Shown here: piece after piece, positions 33,165 through 44,018 of the stretch
How positions within the stretch are numbered: position 1 is the first letter of the stretch
Layout of the letters: each line of letters opens with the position of its first letter
Assembly (NCBI RefSeq): GCF_000526515.1
Contig: NZ_JAGF01000001.1
Coordinates: 62,001 to 126,000, forward strand
From: Cellulomonas sp. KRMCY2
Lineage (GTDB): Bacteria; Actinomycetota; Actinomycetes; Actinomycetales; Cellulomonadaceae
Direction of reading: 5' to 3'
DNA length: 64,000 bases
The notes under the pieces: model-generated
What the model was told of the DNA's origin: nothing
The model's database searches: none
Seen by the model: the letters and a program-made list of their open reading frames with translations, nothing else
Program-made: the position numbers and the translations under genes

Positions 33165-34597
33165 GGCGAACCTGCTGCCGGCAGGTACCGGTCGAGGAAG
33201 GCCGCCGGAACCATGGTCAGCTCCTGCCGGGGAAGTGCGGCGAGCGCAGCCCATGCGCGGTCGAGGGAGTCGGCGAGCGGCCGGAGCTCGTCGGCTCCCT
33301 GGTCGAACAGGTCCCGCTCGACCAGCTCGCGGCACGCGATGTACCGGCGGTCCGTCTCGCTCAGGGCGGAGAACCCGACCAGCTCACCGAGCTCGGCGGC
33401 CTGGCGGGCCCGGGCCAGGGCGGCGAGCACCTGCGCCGCGACGTCCAGGTGGTCCTCCCGGGTCCGTCCGCCGCCCGCACCGCTGCGCATCAGGCGGGAC
33501 AGCGAGGACAGCACGTCCACCGGGGGGTACACGCCACGGGCCTCCACCTCGGGCGACAGCACGACCTGTCCCTCCGTGATGTACCCCGTGAGGTCGGGGA
33601 CCGGGTGCGTGATGTCACCGGCCGGCATCGTCAGGACCGGGACGATCGTGACGGAGCCCTCGCGGCCGCGGACCCGACCGCAGCGTTCGTACAGGCTCGC
33701 AAGGTCGCTGTACAGGTAGCCCGGGTACCCCCGCCGCGCGGGGATCTCGCGCCGGGCCGCGGAGACCTCGCGCACGGCCTCGGCGTAGCTCGTCATGTCC
33801 GACATCACGACCAGGACGTCGTGCCCCGCCTGGAACGCGAGGTGCTCGGCGACGCACAGCGCGATCCGGGGTGTCAGGATCCGTTCGATCACCGGGTCGT
33901 CGGCCGCGTTGAGCAGCAGCACGAGCTCCCCCGCCGCCGACCGCTCCTCCAGACGATCCCGGACGTAGGCGATGTCCGCGTGGGTCAGGCCCATGCCGGC
34001 GAACACCACCCGGAACGTGGCTCCCCGGGCGGTGGCCTGCGCTGCGATCTGGGTCGCGAGCGTCAGGTGCGGCAGGCCCGGGACCGAGAAGATGGGCAGC
34101 TTCTGCCCGCGCACCAGTGTGGCCAGGGTGTCGATGACCGAGACGCCGGTGAGCACCGGGTCCCGCGGGGGCTCCCGCATGACGGGGTTCAGCGGCCAGC
34201 CGTTGACCGGCACGACAGCGGTGCCCGTGATCGGTGGTCCCCCGTCCAGCGGCTCCCCGCGCCCGTTGCACACCCGGCCGTACCAGCCGGGGCCGACGGA
34301 CACGTGCAGCGGCCGCCCCTCGAAGCGCACGCCGATCGCGCCCGGCTGCATCCCGTCGGTCCCCTCGAAGACCTGCAGCGTGACCAGGTCGCGGTCGACC
34401 TCCAGCACCAGCCCGTGACGCTCCTGCCCGTTCGGCAGGTCCACCGTGGCGAACTCGTCCCACCCCACGCCGTCGACGCCGCCGAGCACCAGCAGCGGGC
34501 CGCGCAGCTCGCGGACGTCGGTGTGGGAGACCCAGCCGAGCCGCCCGGGCGTCGGGACTCCCGGCTCGTCGGCCGACCTCGTCCGGACGTCGCTCAC
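33161..34597 (-). CDS. V/A-type ATPase subunit B
   Basis: The 478-residue non-catalytic nucleotide-subunit homologue has the expected landmarks: GPLLVLGGVDGVGWDE and NGRGEPLDGGPPITG, VLTGVSVIDTLATLVRGQKL, IFSVPGLPHLTLATQIAAQA where the P-loop would be (no GKT, as in B subunits), MSDMTSYAEAVREVSAARRE and the RRGYPGYLYSDLASLYERCG block. The start is GTG 34597, overlapping the stop of subunit A (GTGA). It forms the hexameric head with A. Confidence 0.95.
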   Translation of the reverse strand: MSDVRTRSADEPGVPTPGRLGWVSHTDVRELRGPLLVLGGVDGVGWDEFATVDLPNGQERHGLVLEVDRDLVTLQVFEGTDGMQPGAIGVRFEGRPLHVSVGPGWYGRVCNGRGEPLDGGPPITGTAVVPVNGWPLNPVMREPPRDPVLTGVSVIDTLATLVRGQKLPIFSVPGLPHLTLATQIAAQATARGATFRVVFAGMGLTHADIAYVRDRLEERSAAGELVLLLNAADDPVIERILTPRIALCVAEHLAFQAGHDVLVVMSDMTSYAEAVREVSAARREIPARRGYPGYLYSDLASLYERCGRVRGREGSVTIVPVLTMPAGDITHPVPDLTGYITEGQVVLSPEVEARGVYPPVDVLSSLSRLMRSGAGGGRTREDHLDVAAQVLAALARARQAAELGELVGFSALSETDRRYIACRELVERDLFDQGADELRPLADSLDRAWAALAALPRQELTMVPAAFLDRYLPAAGSP

Positions 34598-36333
34598 GTC
34601 AGCTCCTCCAGCTCGCGCAGGACGGACCGGCACCGGTCGGCCACACCTGCCGCATCCTGCGGACCGATCTCCTCGCGCGCACGCACGACCCGCGTGAGAT
34701 CCATCTCCTCGATCGTCGTGGCGGCCACCCCCCGGTCCACCAGCCGCCGGCAGGCGTCCACGACCTCCAGGACGAGGTCGAGCAGGGCGGCGCCCTTCTC
34801 CGCCGAGCAGAAGCCGTCGTTGGCACTCAGCGCGCTCTGCTGCAGCACGCCGTCGCGCAGCAGGCGCCCGCCGAGCAGCACCATGCGCTCCGGTCCGGGC
34901 AGCGAGCCGGTACCGATGACCTCAGCCAGCTCACCGAGGCGGTCCGCCTCGGCCAGCAGGGCTGCGGCGCGGGCCCGCCGCTCGGTCCAGCCCTCGTTCC
35001 CGTGCACGGCGTGCCACTGGCCGACCGCCGCCAGGTCCCGCGCGAAGGAACCCCGCCAGCTGACCGCCGGGTAGTGGCGCGAGTAGGCCAGGTCACGGTC
35101 GAGCACCCACCACGACCGGACGAACCGCTGCGTCCCGGTGGTGACCGGCTCGCTCAGGTCGCCCCCGGGCGGCGACACGGCGCCGACGACTGTCGTCGAG
35201 GCGACCCGGCCGCCGAGGGTCCGCACCCGGCCGGCGCGCTCGTAGAAGGCGGCCAGCTCCGAGGCGAGGTCGGCCGGGTAGCCCTCCTCGGCGGGGAGGT
35301 CGCCGTTGCGGTTCGCGAACTCGCGCAGCGCCTCGGCCCAGCGGGACGTGGAGTCCGCGATGACGACGACGTCGTACCCCATGTCTCGGTAGAACTCGGC
35401 GGCCGTGATGCCGCTGTGGATGCTCGTCTCGCGAGCCATCATGGGCATGTTCGAGGTGTTCGCGATGATGATCGTGCGGTCGATCAGCCGACCGCCGGTC
35501 CGGGGGTCCGGCAGCCGCGTCAGCTCGTCGAGGACCTCGGCCATCTCGTTGCCGCGCTCGCCGCAGCCGACGTAGACGATCACGTCCGCGTCGCTCCACT
35601 TGGCGATCTGCTGCAGCAGCAGGGTCTTGCCCGTGCCGAAGCCGCCGGGCACCGCGGCCGCCGCACCGCGCGCCACGGGGTACAGCAGGTCCAGCACCCG
35701 CTGGCCGGTGTGCAGCGGCACGACGTCGGTCAGGCGCTCCTGGAACGGGCGCGGGCGACGCACCGGCCACCGTTCGGACAGCCGCACGACGGCCCCGTCG
35801 CCGATCCGCGCGACGACGTCGAGCGCCCCGGTCTCGCCCTCCGGTGCCAGCCACACCAGCTCGCCCCGCACGCCCCAGGGCACGAGCACCCGGTGCTCCA
35901 CCGACCCGGCCCCCGGCACGGTGCCCAGGACGTCGCCCGCCACGACGAGCTCACCGGCCGAGGCGGTCGGCACGAAGGTCCAGCGGCGCGCCGTCGTGTG
36001 GTCCTCGACGGCCCCCGACCGGTCCGGGGTCAGCCACAGCGGTGCGACGGACAGGGGCCGCAGCAGTCCGTCGAAGACCTGACCGAGCAGGCCGGGGCCC
36101 AGCAGGCCCGAGAGCTGGTCGCCGGTGGCCACGGCGGTGTCGCCCGGCCGAAGTCCTCCGGTGTACTCGTAGGCCTGCAGCGTGACGCGTCCGCCGGCGA
36201 TCCCGACCACCTCGGCGTGGACAGCCAGGGGGCCGAGCGCGACGACCTCGAGCATCGAGGCATCGGGCAGGCCCTGGACCTCGACGAGCGGGCCGTTGAC
36301 CAGGCGCACGGTCCCGGCGCGCCCCTGGGTCAC
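34594..36333 (-). CDS. V/A-type ATPase catalytic subunit A
   Basis: The 579-residue catalytic subunit has an N-terminal barrel (VRLVNGPLVEVQGLPDASML), the A-specific bulge domain (about 110-190), Walker A GGFGTGKT (230-237), CGERGNEMAEVLDEL, NTSNMPMMARE, the Walker B-like VVVIADSTSRWAEALRE and GYPADLASELAAFYERAGRV. Key residues are present, so the enzyme should hydrolyse or make ATP. The start GTG 36333 overlaps the subunit E stop by 4 nt. This large A form with the bulge excludes an F-type beta subunit. Confidence 0.96.
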   Translation of the reverse strand: MTQGRAGTVRLVNGPLVEVQGLPDASMLEVVALGPLAVHAEVVGIAGGRVTLQAYEYTGGLRPGDTAVATGDQLSGLLGPGLLGQVFDGLLRPLSVAPLWLTPDRSGAVEDHTTARRWTFVPTASAGELVVAGDVLGTVPGAGSVEHRVLVPWGVRGELVWLAPEGETGALDVVARIGDGAVVRLSERWPVRRPRPFQERLTDVVPLHTGQRVLDLLYPVARGAAAAVPGGFGTGKTLLLQQIAKWSDADVIVYVGCGERGNEMAEVLDELTRLPDPRTGGRLIDRTIIIANTSNMPMMARETSIHSGITAAEFYRDMGYDVVVIADSTSRWAEALREFANRNGDLPAEEGYPADLASELAAFYERAGRVRTLGGRVASTTVVGAVSPPGGDLSEPVTTGTQRFVRSWWVLDRDLAYSRHYPAVSWRGSFARDLAAVGQWHAVHGNEGWTERRARAAALLAEADRLGELAEVIGTGSLPGPERMVLLGGRLLRDGVLQQSALSANDGFCSAEKGAALLDLVLEVVDACRRLVDRGVAATTIEEMDLTRVVRAREEIGPQDAAGVADRCRSVLRELEELT

Positions 36334-36854
36334 GGCGCCCACAGTCGCTCGACCTCCTGCTGCCGCGCGTCGAGCGCCTGAGCGGCGAGGACCGGGAGGG
36401 ACAGGTCCAGCCGCCGCGAACCGCGCTCGGCCACCACCCCGCCGTCCACGCTCTGCACCACTGTGGCGTCCGCGCCGAGGACCGCGCGAGCGTGCGCGGT
36501 AAGCCGGTCGACGAGATCCGGGTAGCGCGGGTCGGTCAGCAGCGCTGTCGCCGCGTGCGCGACGTCCCGCCGCAGCGCCAGGCGCAGCGCCTCCTGCTGG
36601 GCGAGGACCGACTCGCCGGCCCTGCGTCGCACCTGCGCCGAGCGCAGCGCGGCAGCGGACCGGGCCTCGGCCGCTCCCTGCGCCGCTGCGTCCCGCCGGA
36701 TCCGCTCGGCCTCCTCGCGGGCCGCCGCAACCACCGCAGCGACCTCGTCGACCGCCGCGGCCCCGAGCTCCGCCGCCGCCTCCTCCGCCGTGTCGCGCAG
36801 CCACCGGCGGACGGGTTCGAGGGCCGGTGCGGACCCGGAAGGGAGCCCGGTCAT
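36330..36854 (-). CDS. V/A-type ATPase subunit E (peripheral stalk)
   Basis: The 174-residue protein has an Ala/Glu/Arg-rich N-terminal helix suited to a coiled coil (AAAREEAERIRRDAAAQGAA) and a C-terminal globular part with LLTDPRYPDLVDRL and DGGVVAERGSRRLDLSL, like the E subunit head that binds the top of the A3B3 ring. Operon position and pattern support the call; sequence identity in E subunits is always low. Confidence 0.8.
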   Translation of the reverse strand: MTGLPSGSAPALEPVRRWLRDTAEEAAAELGAAAVDEVAAVVAAAREEAERIRRDAAAQGAAEARSAAALRSAQVRRRAGESVLAQQEALRLALRRDVAHAATALLTDPRYPDLVDRLTAHARAVLGADATVVQSVDGGVVAERGSRRLDLSLPVLAAQALDARQQEVERLWAP

Positions 36855-37080
36855 GACGGCAGCACCACAGTCATCGGCGAGCGCGGGTCCGTCGTCGCCT
36901 CGCCCAGCGCAGCCGCCGCCCGCGGCGTCAGGACCACGACGCCGACGGCGGACGGCAGCGAGCTCCAGGCGAGGCGGACCGCGTCGGCCGTCTCGGCCGC
37001 GACCAGGAGCACCCCGGCCAGGGGGTAGCCCTCGAGCAGCGCGCGCTCCCCCACGGCGGCGACGGTCAGCGGCGTCGGCA

Positions 37081-37081
<1 letters not shown>
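36851..37081 (-). CDS. V/A-type ATPase subunit F, short
   Basis: The 76-residue protein opens with LTVAAVGERALLEGYPLAGV, the start of subunit F (typical: VIGDxxxxxGFxLAG), and contains GVVVLTPRAAAALGEA. Usual F subunits have about 100 residues, and the C-terminal helix that contacts D appears reduced. ATG 37081 overlaps the K stop by one base (TGATG) and its stop overlaps the E start. Confidence 0.7.
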
Positions 37082-38862
<1,781 letters not shown>

Positions 38863-38876
<14 letters not shown>

Positions 38877-39786
38877 CGAGGACCTCGCTCGATCCGGCGC
38901 CGACCGCGGCGGCGGCAAGCGCTGCGCGCACCCGCCACGCGTCGACGTCGAGCACGGCGATCGCACCGAGCACGATCGAGGGCCCTGGACGTGGGCCGTG
39001 CAGCAGTCCATGGGCATCGGACTCGACCCGGGCACGCAGGGCGGCCTCCGCTCGCCAGAGCCGGCTCGCGTCCTCGACCCCGTCCAGCGCCGGACGCACC
39101 GACGACGGCAGCGCGGCACGGAAGGCTGCGAGGTCACGGGTCTCCTCCCAGGTGCGGCCCAGGAGAGGTCGAGCCACCTCCCGCAGCCGGACCGACGGGA
39201 CGACCCGCTCGACCAGGAGCGACCGGCCGACGGTCAGGGCACTCGCGGCCGCCGTCCACCTCCGGGCCTCGGGCGCGGCACCGGCCACGGTGCGCAGCCA
39301 CACGAGGGTCAGGACGTCCGGCAGGGTCGTGCTGCCCTCGGCCCCGGGATCGCCCCAGGCCGACCTGCGCACGGCGGCGACGAGGTCCTCGACCGACGAG
39401 GCCGTCCGCAGGCGCGGCCAGGCCGTCGCGAGCGCACCGAGCTCGAAGTCGGCCGGCGTCGGGTGACCGTCGAGCCGACGGGCCAGCGCCAGGATGTTGT
39501 CGCGCTCGAAGCCGCCGGCCACCGCTCGGAGCAGGCGCGTGCCACCGGCCGACAACCAGCCGGCCAGGACGCGCAGCTGCCACAGCACCGTCTCCCGGGT
39601 CGCCCGCTGCGCATCGGCGAGCGTGGTGCACCCGGCCAGCCGTCCGGCGTGGACCGAGTCCGCGAGCAGGGCGAGCGCCGACCCGAGGCTGGGCTGGGCG
39701 GCGATCTCGCGAGCCGCACCGGCACCGACCCGACGGCGCGCCATCGAGCGTGCCCTGACGGACGCTCCCACCCAGTCAGCGTTCAT
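38863..39786 (-). CDS. V/A-type ATPase subunit C (AC39-like adaptor)
   Basis: The 307-residue helical protein matches the funnel-shaped C subunit that links the rotor stalk to the c-ring: VGASVRARSMARRRVGAGAA at the start, and LLRAVAGGFERDNILALARR, where the family has a conserved D/E-N-I motif. Later parts keep the three-fold helical repeat (RTASSVEDLVAAVRRSAWG). ATG 39786 is used, with AGGGGG 11 nt upstream; GTG 39798 leaves no room for a ribosome site. It lies 15 bp after the stalk subunit. Confidence 0.85.
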
Positions 39787-39801
39787 GCTCGCCGGCACCC
39801 C

Positions 39802-40227
39802 CTACCGCGTCGACTGCCCGGTGAGCAGGTCCGCGACGACCTCGCGGACGAGGACCGGGATCCGGGCGGCGCCGACAGCCGCCAGCTCCGCCGCGCGGGC
39901 AGCTGCCTCCTGCTGCGCCTCGGTGTCCCGGTCGGCTGCGTCCTGCTGCACCTGGGCCGCCGCGCGCGCCCGCTCGACACCGGCGTCGAGCCGCGCCTGC
40001 GCGAGCAGGGCCGACGCCTGCTCACGTGCTGCGGAGACGGTGCTCTCGGCGGCCGCCCGCGCGTCCGCGACGAGCTGCTCGCAGGAGATGACGTCATCCG
40101 CCAGAGCGGCGAACACGGGTGCCAGCTCGCCGGCAGGACCCTGGCGGTCGACGGCGGGGACGCCCACGGCCGCAGGCCCCGGTGCCCCGGCTGGGCGGAA
40201 CCGGTCGAGGATGCTGAGCAACGCCAT
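39802..40227 (-). CDS. V/A-type ATPase peripheral stalk subunit (G/H-like)
   Basis: The 141-residue protein has a Pro/Gly-rich first 40 residues and then a long Ala/Glu/Arg coiled coil (LVADARAAAESTVSAAREQA, LDAGVERARAAAQVQQDAAD), the partner needed to form the E-G stalk dimer. Its place at the head of the structural genes is standard. ATG 40227 has GGAGGCGTCCG directly before it, identical to the leader of the STAS gene. Confidence 0.75.
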   Translation of the reverse strand: MALLSILDRFRPAGAPGPAAVGVPAVDRQGPAGELAPVFAALADDVISCEQLVADARAAAESTVSAAREQASALLAQARLDAGVERARAAAQVQQDAADRDTEAQQEAAARAAELAAVGAARIPVLVREVVADLLTGQSTR

Positions 40228-40292
40228 CGGACGCCTCCGCTCTCGCACTCTCGAGTCTACGAGCGGGCACCCGGCCTCGGCAGCCCGTTCGG

Positions 40293-40658
40293 CTACTCGC
40301 CGAGCACGACGGAGTGCGCACCGGCTGACGCGAGGCACGCCCGGGACTCGGCGTCCGCGTTGACGCACAGCAGGCAGCCCCCGTGCAGCTCGAGCCGGCG
40401 CGCGGCCTCGTCGATCACGGCCCCGGCCCGCGGGCTGCGCAGCCGCGCGGCCTCCAGGTCGAGGACCACGAGGGACGCGCTCCCCGACAGGGCGTCCATG
40501 AGCGCGTACAGCCGACCGACGTCGGCCCGGCCGAACGAGCCGGCCGGCCGGACCGTCGCGGTGAGCCACGGCACGTCGACCTGGTCGAGCGGGTGAGCGC
40601 TCGCGGACCGGGCAGGGCTCGCGGCTACGGCAGGGCTCGCGGCCAGGGCAGTGCTCAT
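40293..40658 (-). CDS. STAS domain protein heading the V-ATPase operon
   Basis: The 121-residue protein has a 20-residue Ala/Ser-rich lead, then a STAS fold: VPWLTATVRPAGSFGRADVG, ALMDALSGSASLVVLDLEAA and RLRSPRAGAVIDEAARRLEL. The central VVLDLEAARLRSPRAG matches the anti-anti-sigma phosphoacceptor loop, with S in the LRSPR turn as candidate site. Two cysteines lie near the end (GGCLLCVN). ATG 40658 follows AAGGAGGCGTCCG. It is 65 bp upstream of the stalk subunit gene and probably co-transcribed, an odd companion for an ATPase. Confidence 0.75.
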   Translation of the reverse strand: MSTALAASPAVAASPARSASAHPLDQVDVPWLTATVRPAGSFGRADVGRLYALMDALSGSASLVVLDLEAARLRSPRAGAVIDEAARRLELHGGCLLCVNADAESRACLASAGAHSVVLGE

Positions 40659-40804
40659 CGGACGCCTCCTTCGGGCCGGCGCGGTGCCGACCCGAGACCC
40701 ACCGTCGCCCGCCAACCTGGACCCTGGCTGAGCGGATGCCGGACACACCCTGTGACCCGCTCGCGGCCGCCGGATGGGGCACGATGGCGGGCGAGGAGGT
40801 GGCG

Positions 40805-41722
40805 ATGACCGGCACGACGATGCATGACGACGAGCGCGACATCGACGCCGGGCTCGTCCGCCGGCTGCTCGCCGCACAGCTCCCCCAGTGGGCGGGTCTG
40901 CCCCTGACGCCGGTCCGCTCGGCCGGCACCGACAACGCCATGTTCCGGCTCGGCGACGACATGGCCGTGCGCCTGCCGCGGGTCCCCTGGGCCGTCGAGC
41001 AGGTGGCGAAGGAGCAGACGTGGTTGCCGCGGCTCGCACCGCTCCTCCCGTTGGCCGTGCCGGAGCTGCTCGGCACCGGCGCGCCCGGTGCGGGGTACGA
41101 CTGGCCGTGGTCCGTGTACCGGTGGCTCGACGGCGTGGACGCCACCGTCGAACCGGTCGCCGACCTGCACCGCGCAGCCGACGAGCTGGGAGGCTTCGTC
41201 GCAGCCCTGCGTCGGGTCGACCCGACCGGTGGTCCACCGCCCGGCGAGCACAACTCCGGACGAGGGGTCCCGCTCGCGGCGCGCGACACGGCGACGCGGG
41301 CGGCCATCACCTCCCTGGTGGGCATGATCGACACCGACGCGGCGACCGCGGCCTGGGAGGCGGCCCTGCGCGCACCGGTCTGGGACGGGCCTCCGGCCTG
41401 GATCCACGGGGACCTGCACGCCGCCAACCTCCTGGTACGCCAGGGCGAGCTGAGCGCTGTCATCGACTTCGGCTGCCTCGGCGTGGGTGATCCGGCCGGC
41501 GACGTGTCGGCCGCCTGGGTGTTCTGCTCCGCCGGGACCCGCGACACGTTCCGGGCCGCCGCACAGCCGGACGACGCGATGTGGGCACGCGGCCGCGGCT
41601 GGGCGCTCTCCCCGGCACTCATCGCGCTGCCCTACTACCGGACCAGCAACCCCGTCCTTGCCGGCATCGCACGACGGGCGATCGACGAGGTGCTCGCCGA
41701 CCGGGAGCACGCGGCCGGCTGA
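40805..41722 (+). CDS. aminoglycoside phosphotransferase family (APH) kinase
   Basis: The 305-residue cytosolic kinase of the APH/choline kinase fold has an N-lobe VRSAGTDNAMFRLGDDMAVR, the Brenner-type catalytic loop WIHGDLHAANLLV and metal-binding VIDFGCLGVGDPAGDVSAAW. Such genes are common in actinobacteria and are mostly small-molecule kinases of unknown substrate, so drug resistance should not be assumed. ATG 40805 follows GAGGAGG by 5-6 nt. It is divergent from the STAS/V-ATPase operon over 146 bp. Confidence 0.88.
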   Translation: MTGTTMHDDERDIDAGLVRRLLAAQLPQWAGLPLTPVRSAGTDNAMFRLGDDMAVRLPRVPWAVEQVAKEQTWLPRLAPLLPLAVPELLGTGAPGAGYDWPWSVYRWLDGVDATVEPVADLHRAADELGGFVAALRRVDPTGGPPPGEHNSGRGVPLAARDTATRAAITSLVGMIDTDAATAAWEAALRAPVWDGPPAWIHGDLHAANLLVRQGELSAVIDFGCLGVGDPAGDVSAAWVFCSAGTRDTFRAAAQPDDAMWARGRGWALSPALIALPYYRTSNPVLAGIARRAIDEVLADREHAAG

Positions 41723-41789
41723 CGCCCGGGGGCACGACGAGGCGGACGGGGACGGCGCCGACCGAGCCGGTCCGTGTGACGATGACCGC

Positions 41790-42674
41790 GTGAGTCCACT
41801 CTCCCAGCCGAGGGCTGCCGTCGCCCGCGCCCTGCTCACCCGGGTCGCGGGGCCTGAGGCCGACGCGACCCGGGCGCGCATCCACCACACGCCCGGGCCG
41901 CGCCGGTTCGACCCCCGCAGTCCCATCGGGCGCGTGCACGGCGACGCGTCGATGTTCGTCGGGGGCGTGCGGGCCCTGCTCCTGCAGTCGCTGCACCCGC
42001 AGGTGATGACCGCCGTCGCGGACCACTCGCGGTACCGCGCCGACCCGTGGGGCCGCCTGCAGAACACGGCCACCTTCGTCGCGACGACGACCTTCGGGAC
42101 CGACGAGGCCGCGGCACGTGCGGTCGCCATCGTCCAGGCTGTGCACCGCCGCGTGGTCGGCACCACGCCCGACGGTCTGCCGTACGACGCGTCCGACCCG
42201 CACCAGCTGGCGTGGGTGCACGTCTCCGAGGCGGAGAGCTTCCTGCTCGCGCACCAGCGCTTCGGTCGGCGACCCCTGGACCGGGCCGGCTGCGACGAGT
42301 ACGTGGCACAGACCGCCGTCGTCGCGCGGGCGCTGGGGGCGCAGGACCCGCCCGTGACCCTCGCGCAGCTGCGGGCACAGCTCGCCGCGTTCCGCCCCGA
42401 GCTCAGGGGGACCGAGGCGGCCCGCGGTGTCGCGCAGTTCCTGCTGCACGACCCGCCGCTGCCCTGGCCCGCTCGGCCCGCGTACGGCCTGATCACCTCG
42501 GCCGGGCTCGCCCTGCTGCCACCGTGGGCACGACTCGAGCTCGGGCTCCGGGCGCACCCCGCCCTCGACCGGGCGCGGGTGCTCGGCGGCCGGTCGGTCA
42601 CCGCGACGATCCGGTGGGCGCTCGACCCGGTCGACCCTGTGCGCACCGGCCCCGGCGTGGCGAGCCGCGACTGA
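41790..42674 (+). CDS. oxygenase MpaB family protein (DUF2236)
   Basis: The 294-residue helical protein has the family landmarks PIGRVHGDASMFVGGVRALL, LQSLHPQVMTAVADHSRYRA, GRLQNTATFVATTTFG, HQLAWVHVSEAESFLLAHQR and, near the C-terminus, LPPWARLELGL. The conserved histidines and the ER/latex-clearing-like fold suggest heme binding. Relatives include MpaB and rubber oxygenase-like proteins; the substrate is unknown. It begins 68 bp after the APH gene. Confidence 0.85.
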   Translation: MSPLSQPRAAVARALLTRVAGPEADATRARIHHTPGPRRFDPRSPIGRVHGDASMFVGGVRALLLQSLHPQVMTAVADHSRYRADPWGRLQNTATFVATTTFGTDEAAARAVAIVQAVHRRVVGTTPDGLPYDASDPHQLAWVHVSEAESFLLAHQRFGRRPLDRAGCDEYVAQTAVVARALGAQDPPVTLAQLRAQLAAFRPELRGTEAARGVAQFLLHDPPLPWPARPAYGLITSAGLALLPPWARLELGLRAHPALDRARVLGGRSVTATIRWALDPVDPVRTGPGVASRD

Positions 42675-42752
42675 CGCGACCGGGGCCGACCACGTCACTC
42701 GGACGCGTGAACCACGCCGAAGCCTGGCTCGCCCGTGAGCCGCCGGGTTGTG

Positions 42753-42766
42753 ATGCGCTTAAGGTG
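42753..42766 (+). promoter_or_regulatory. candidate LacI operator before the regulator gene
   Basis: ATGCGCTTAAGGTG is identical to the 14 bp at 44019-44032 in front of the transport operon. It lies 22 bp before the LacI start codon (42789) and so would overlap its promoter or leader, fitting autoregulation. Confidence 0.6.
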
Positions 42767-42788
42767 GCACTGTCGAAGGGAGGTGACC

Positions 42789-43910
42789 GTGCCGAAGCGT
42801 CCAACCGTCTACGACGTGGCCCAAGCGGCGGGCGTCTCGATCGCCACTGTCTCGTTCGCCTTCCGTCAGCCCGAACGGGTGCGCGCTAGCACCCGGGAGA
42901 CGGTCCTCGCGGCCGCCCGTGCGCTGAACTACGTGCCCAGCGCCAACGCACGTGGGCTGGCCGACGGACGCACCGGCGCGCTCGGCCTGTACTCCTTCGA
43001 CATGTTCCTCGAAGCGGTCGAGACCGGGGGCGCGAGGCCCGTGAGCGAGGACCCCGGGCCGTTCTTCGGTGCGGACGCGTCCGAACGGGCGTTCGCCGAC
43101 GATGCGGACGCCGAGGACTTCCGGGTGTTCCCGCTCTACGTGGACGAGGTCCAGCGCGGCTTCGAGCTCGAGTGCGCGCGACGCGGCCGCGCGCTGCTGA
43201 TCGGCAGGGGCACGGCCACCGACAGGGCCGGGATCATCGACATCGCGAGCCGGGTCGACGGTCTGGCGGTGTTCCCGGGCGCGAGGTCCGCCGAGCTCAT
43301 CGCCCAGGTGTCGCGTCGGCTGCCCGTCGTCGCGTTCGCGATGCCGTTCGGTCAGGGCGAGCTGCACCACGTGCAGGTCGACAACGCGGGTGGCACCGAG
43401 GCGCTGACCGAGCACCTCGTGACAGTGCACGGCATCACCGACATCGCGTTCGTCGGGGCGCCGGAGATGCCCGACTACGCGGAACGGTTCACCGGCATGT
43501 GTCGCGCCCTCACGCGACTCGGCCTGCCTGCCCCGGACGCCGTCCTCGACCCGACGGCCCTGGTCGACGACAACCCGTTCGCCGTGATCCGGACCCTTGC
43601 CGCATCGGGTCGGCTGCCGCGTGCCCTGGTGTGCGCGAGCGACCAGCACGCGCTCGACCTCATCGAGGTCCTGAGGTCGCTCGGGGTCGACGTCCCGGGC
43701 CAGGTGGCGGTGACCGGGTTCGACGGTGTCGTCGCCGGCCGCCTGTCCGACCCACCCCTGACCACCGTGCGGCAGCCGATGGAGGCGATGGGCCGGCTGG
43801 CCGTCGACATCCTGATGGAGTCCCTCGCGAAGCGGGGGGCTGCAGCGCTCGACCGGACCCTCCCGGTGCGGATGGTCGTCCGTCGCAGCTGCGGCTGCCC
43901 GTCCGCCTGA
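42789..43910 (+). CDS. LacI family transcriptional regulator of the beta-glucan locus
   Basis: The 373-residue regulator has the LacI HTH at residues 5-27 (TVYDVAQAAGVSIATVSFAF), a hinge helix (PSANARGLADGRTGALGL) and a periplasmic-binding-protein-like core with LPRALVCASDQHALDLIEVL, VAVTGFDGVVAGRL and TTVRQPMEAMGRLAVDIL. A 30-residue acidic insertion (about 95-125) sits in the first core lobe. GTG 42789 is chosen because AAGGGAGG lies 6 nt upstream. It precedes the binding-protein operon, and shared CTTAAG operator sites support it as local repressor. The inducer is probably a sophoro-oligosaccharide (inference). Confidence 0.92.
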   Translation: MPKRPTVYDVAQAAGVSIATVSFAFRQPERVRASTRETVLAAARALNYVPSANARGLADGRTGALGLYSFDMFLEAVETGGARPVSEDPGPFFGADASERAFADDADAEDFRVFPLYVDEVQRGFELECARRGRALLIGRGTATDRAGIIDIASRVDGLAVFPGARSAELIAQVSRRLPVVAFAMPFGQGELHHVQVDNAGGTEALTEHLVTVHGITDIAFVGAPEMPDYAERFTGMCRALTRLGLPAPDAVLDPTALVDDNPFAVIRTLAASGRLPRALVCASDQHALDLIEVLRSLGVDVPGQVAVTGFDGVVAGRLSDPPLTTVRQPMEAMGRLAVDILMESLAKRGAAALDRTLPVRMVVRRSCGCPSA

Positions 43911-43980
43911 CCGAGCACCCGCGGCCTGACCGGGCACCCACGGCCTGACCGGGCACCCACGGCCTGACCGGCCACCCGTC
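43905..43980 (+). repeat. four tandem 19-bp repeats after the LacI gene
   Basis: The consensus GCCTGACCGGGCACCCACG is repeated at 43905, 43924, 43943 and 43962; copies two and three are identical, the outer two differ at two to five positions. The stop codon of the regulator lies in the first copy. The array sits directly before the operator cluster. Confidence 0.9.
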
Positions 43981-44018
43981 CGCACCTCCCGCACCGCTCG
44001 GCTTGCGACCTTGAGTCT

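Noticed and set aside
40805-41722. Antibiotic resistance (aminoglycoside phosphotransferase) gene
   Set aside because: The fold and motifs are those of the APH superfamily, but nothing ties it to aminoglycosides; most chromosomal actinobacterial members are small-molecule kinases of unknown substrate.
42783-42789. Earlier LacI starts at 42735 (ATG-type frame) and GTG 42783
   Set aside because: The operator copy at 42753-42766 would lie inside the coding region and the ribosome site AAGGGAGG fits GTG 42789 best.
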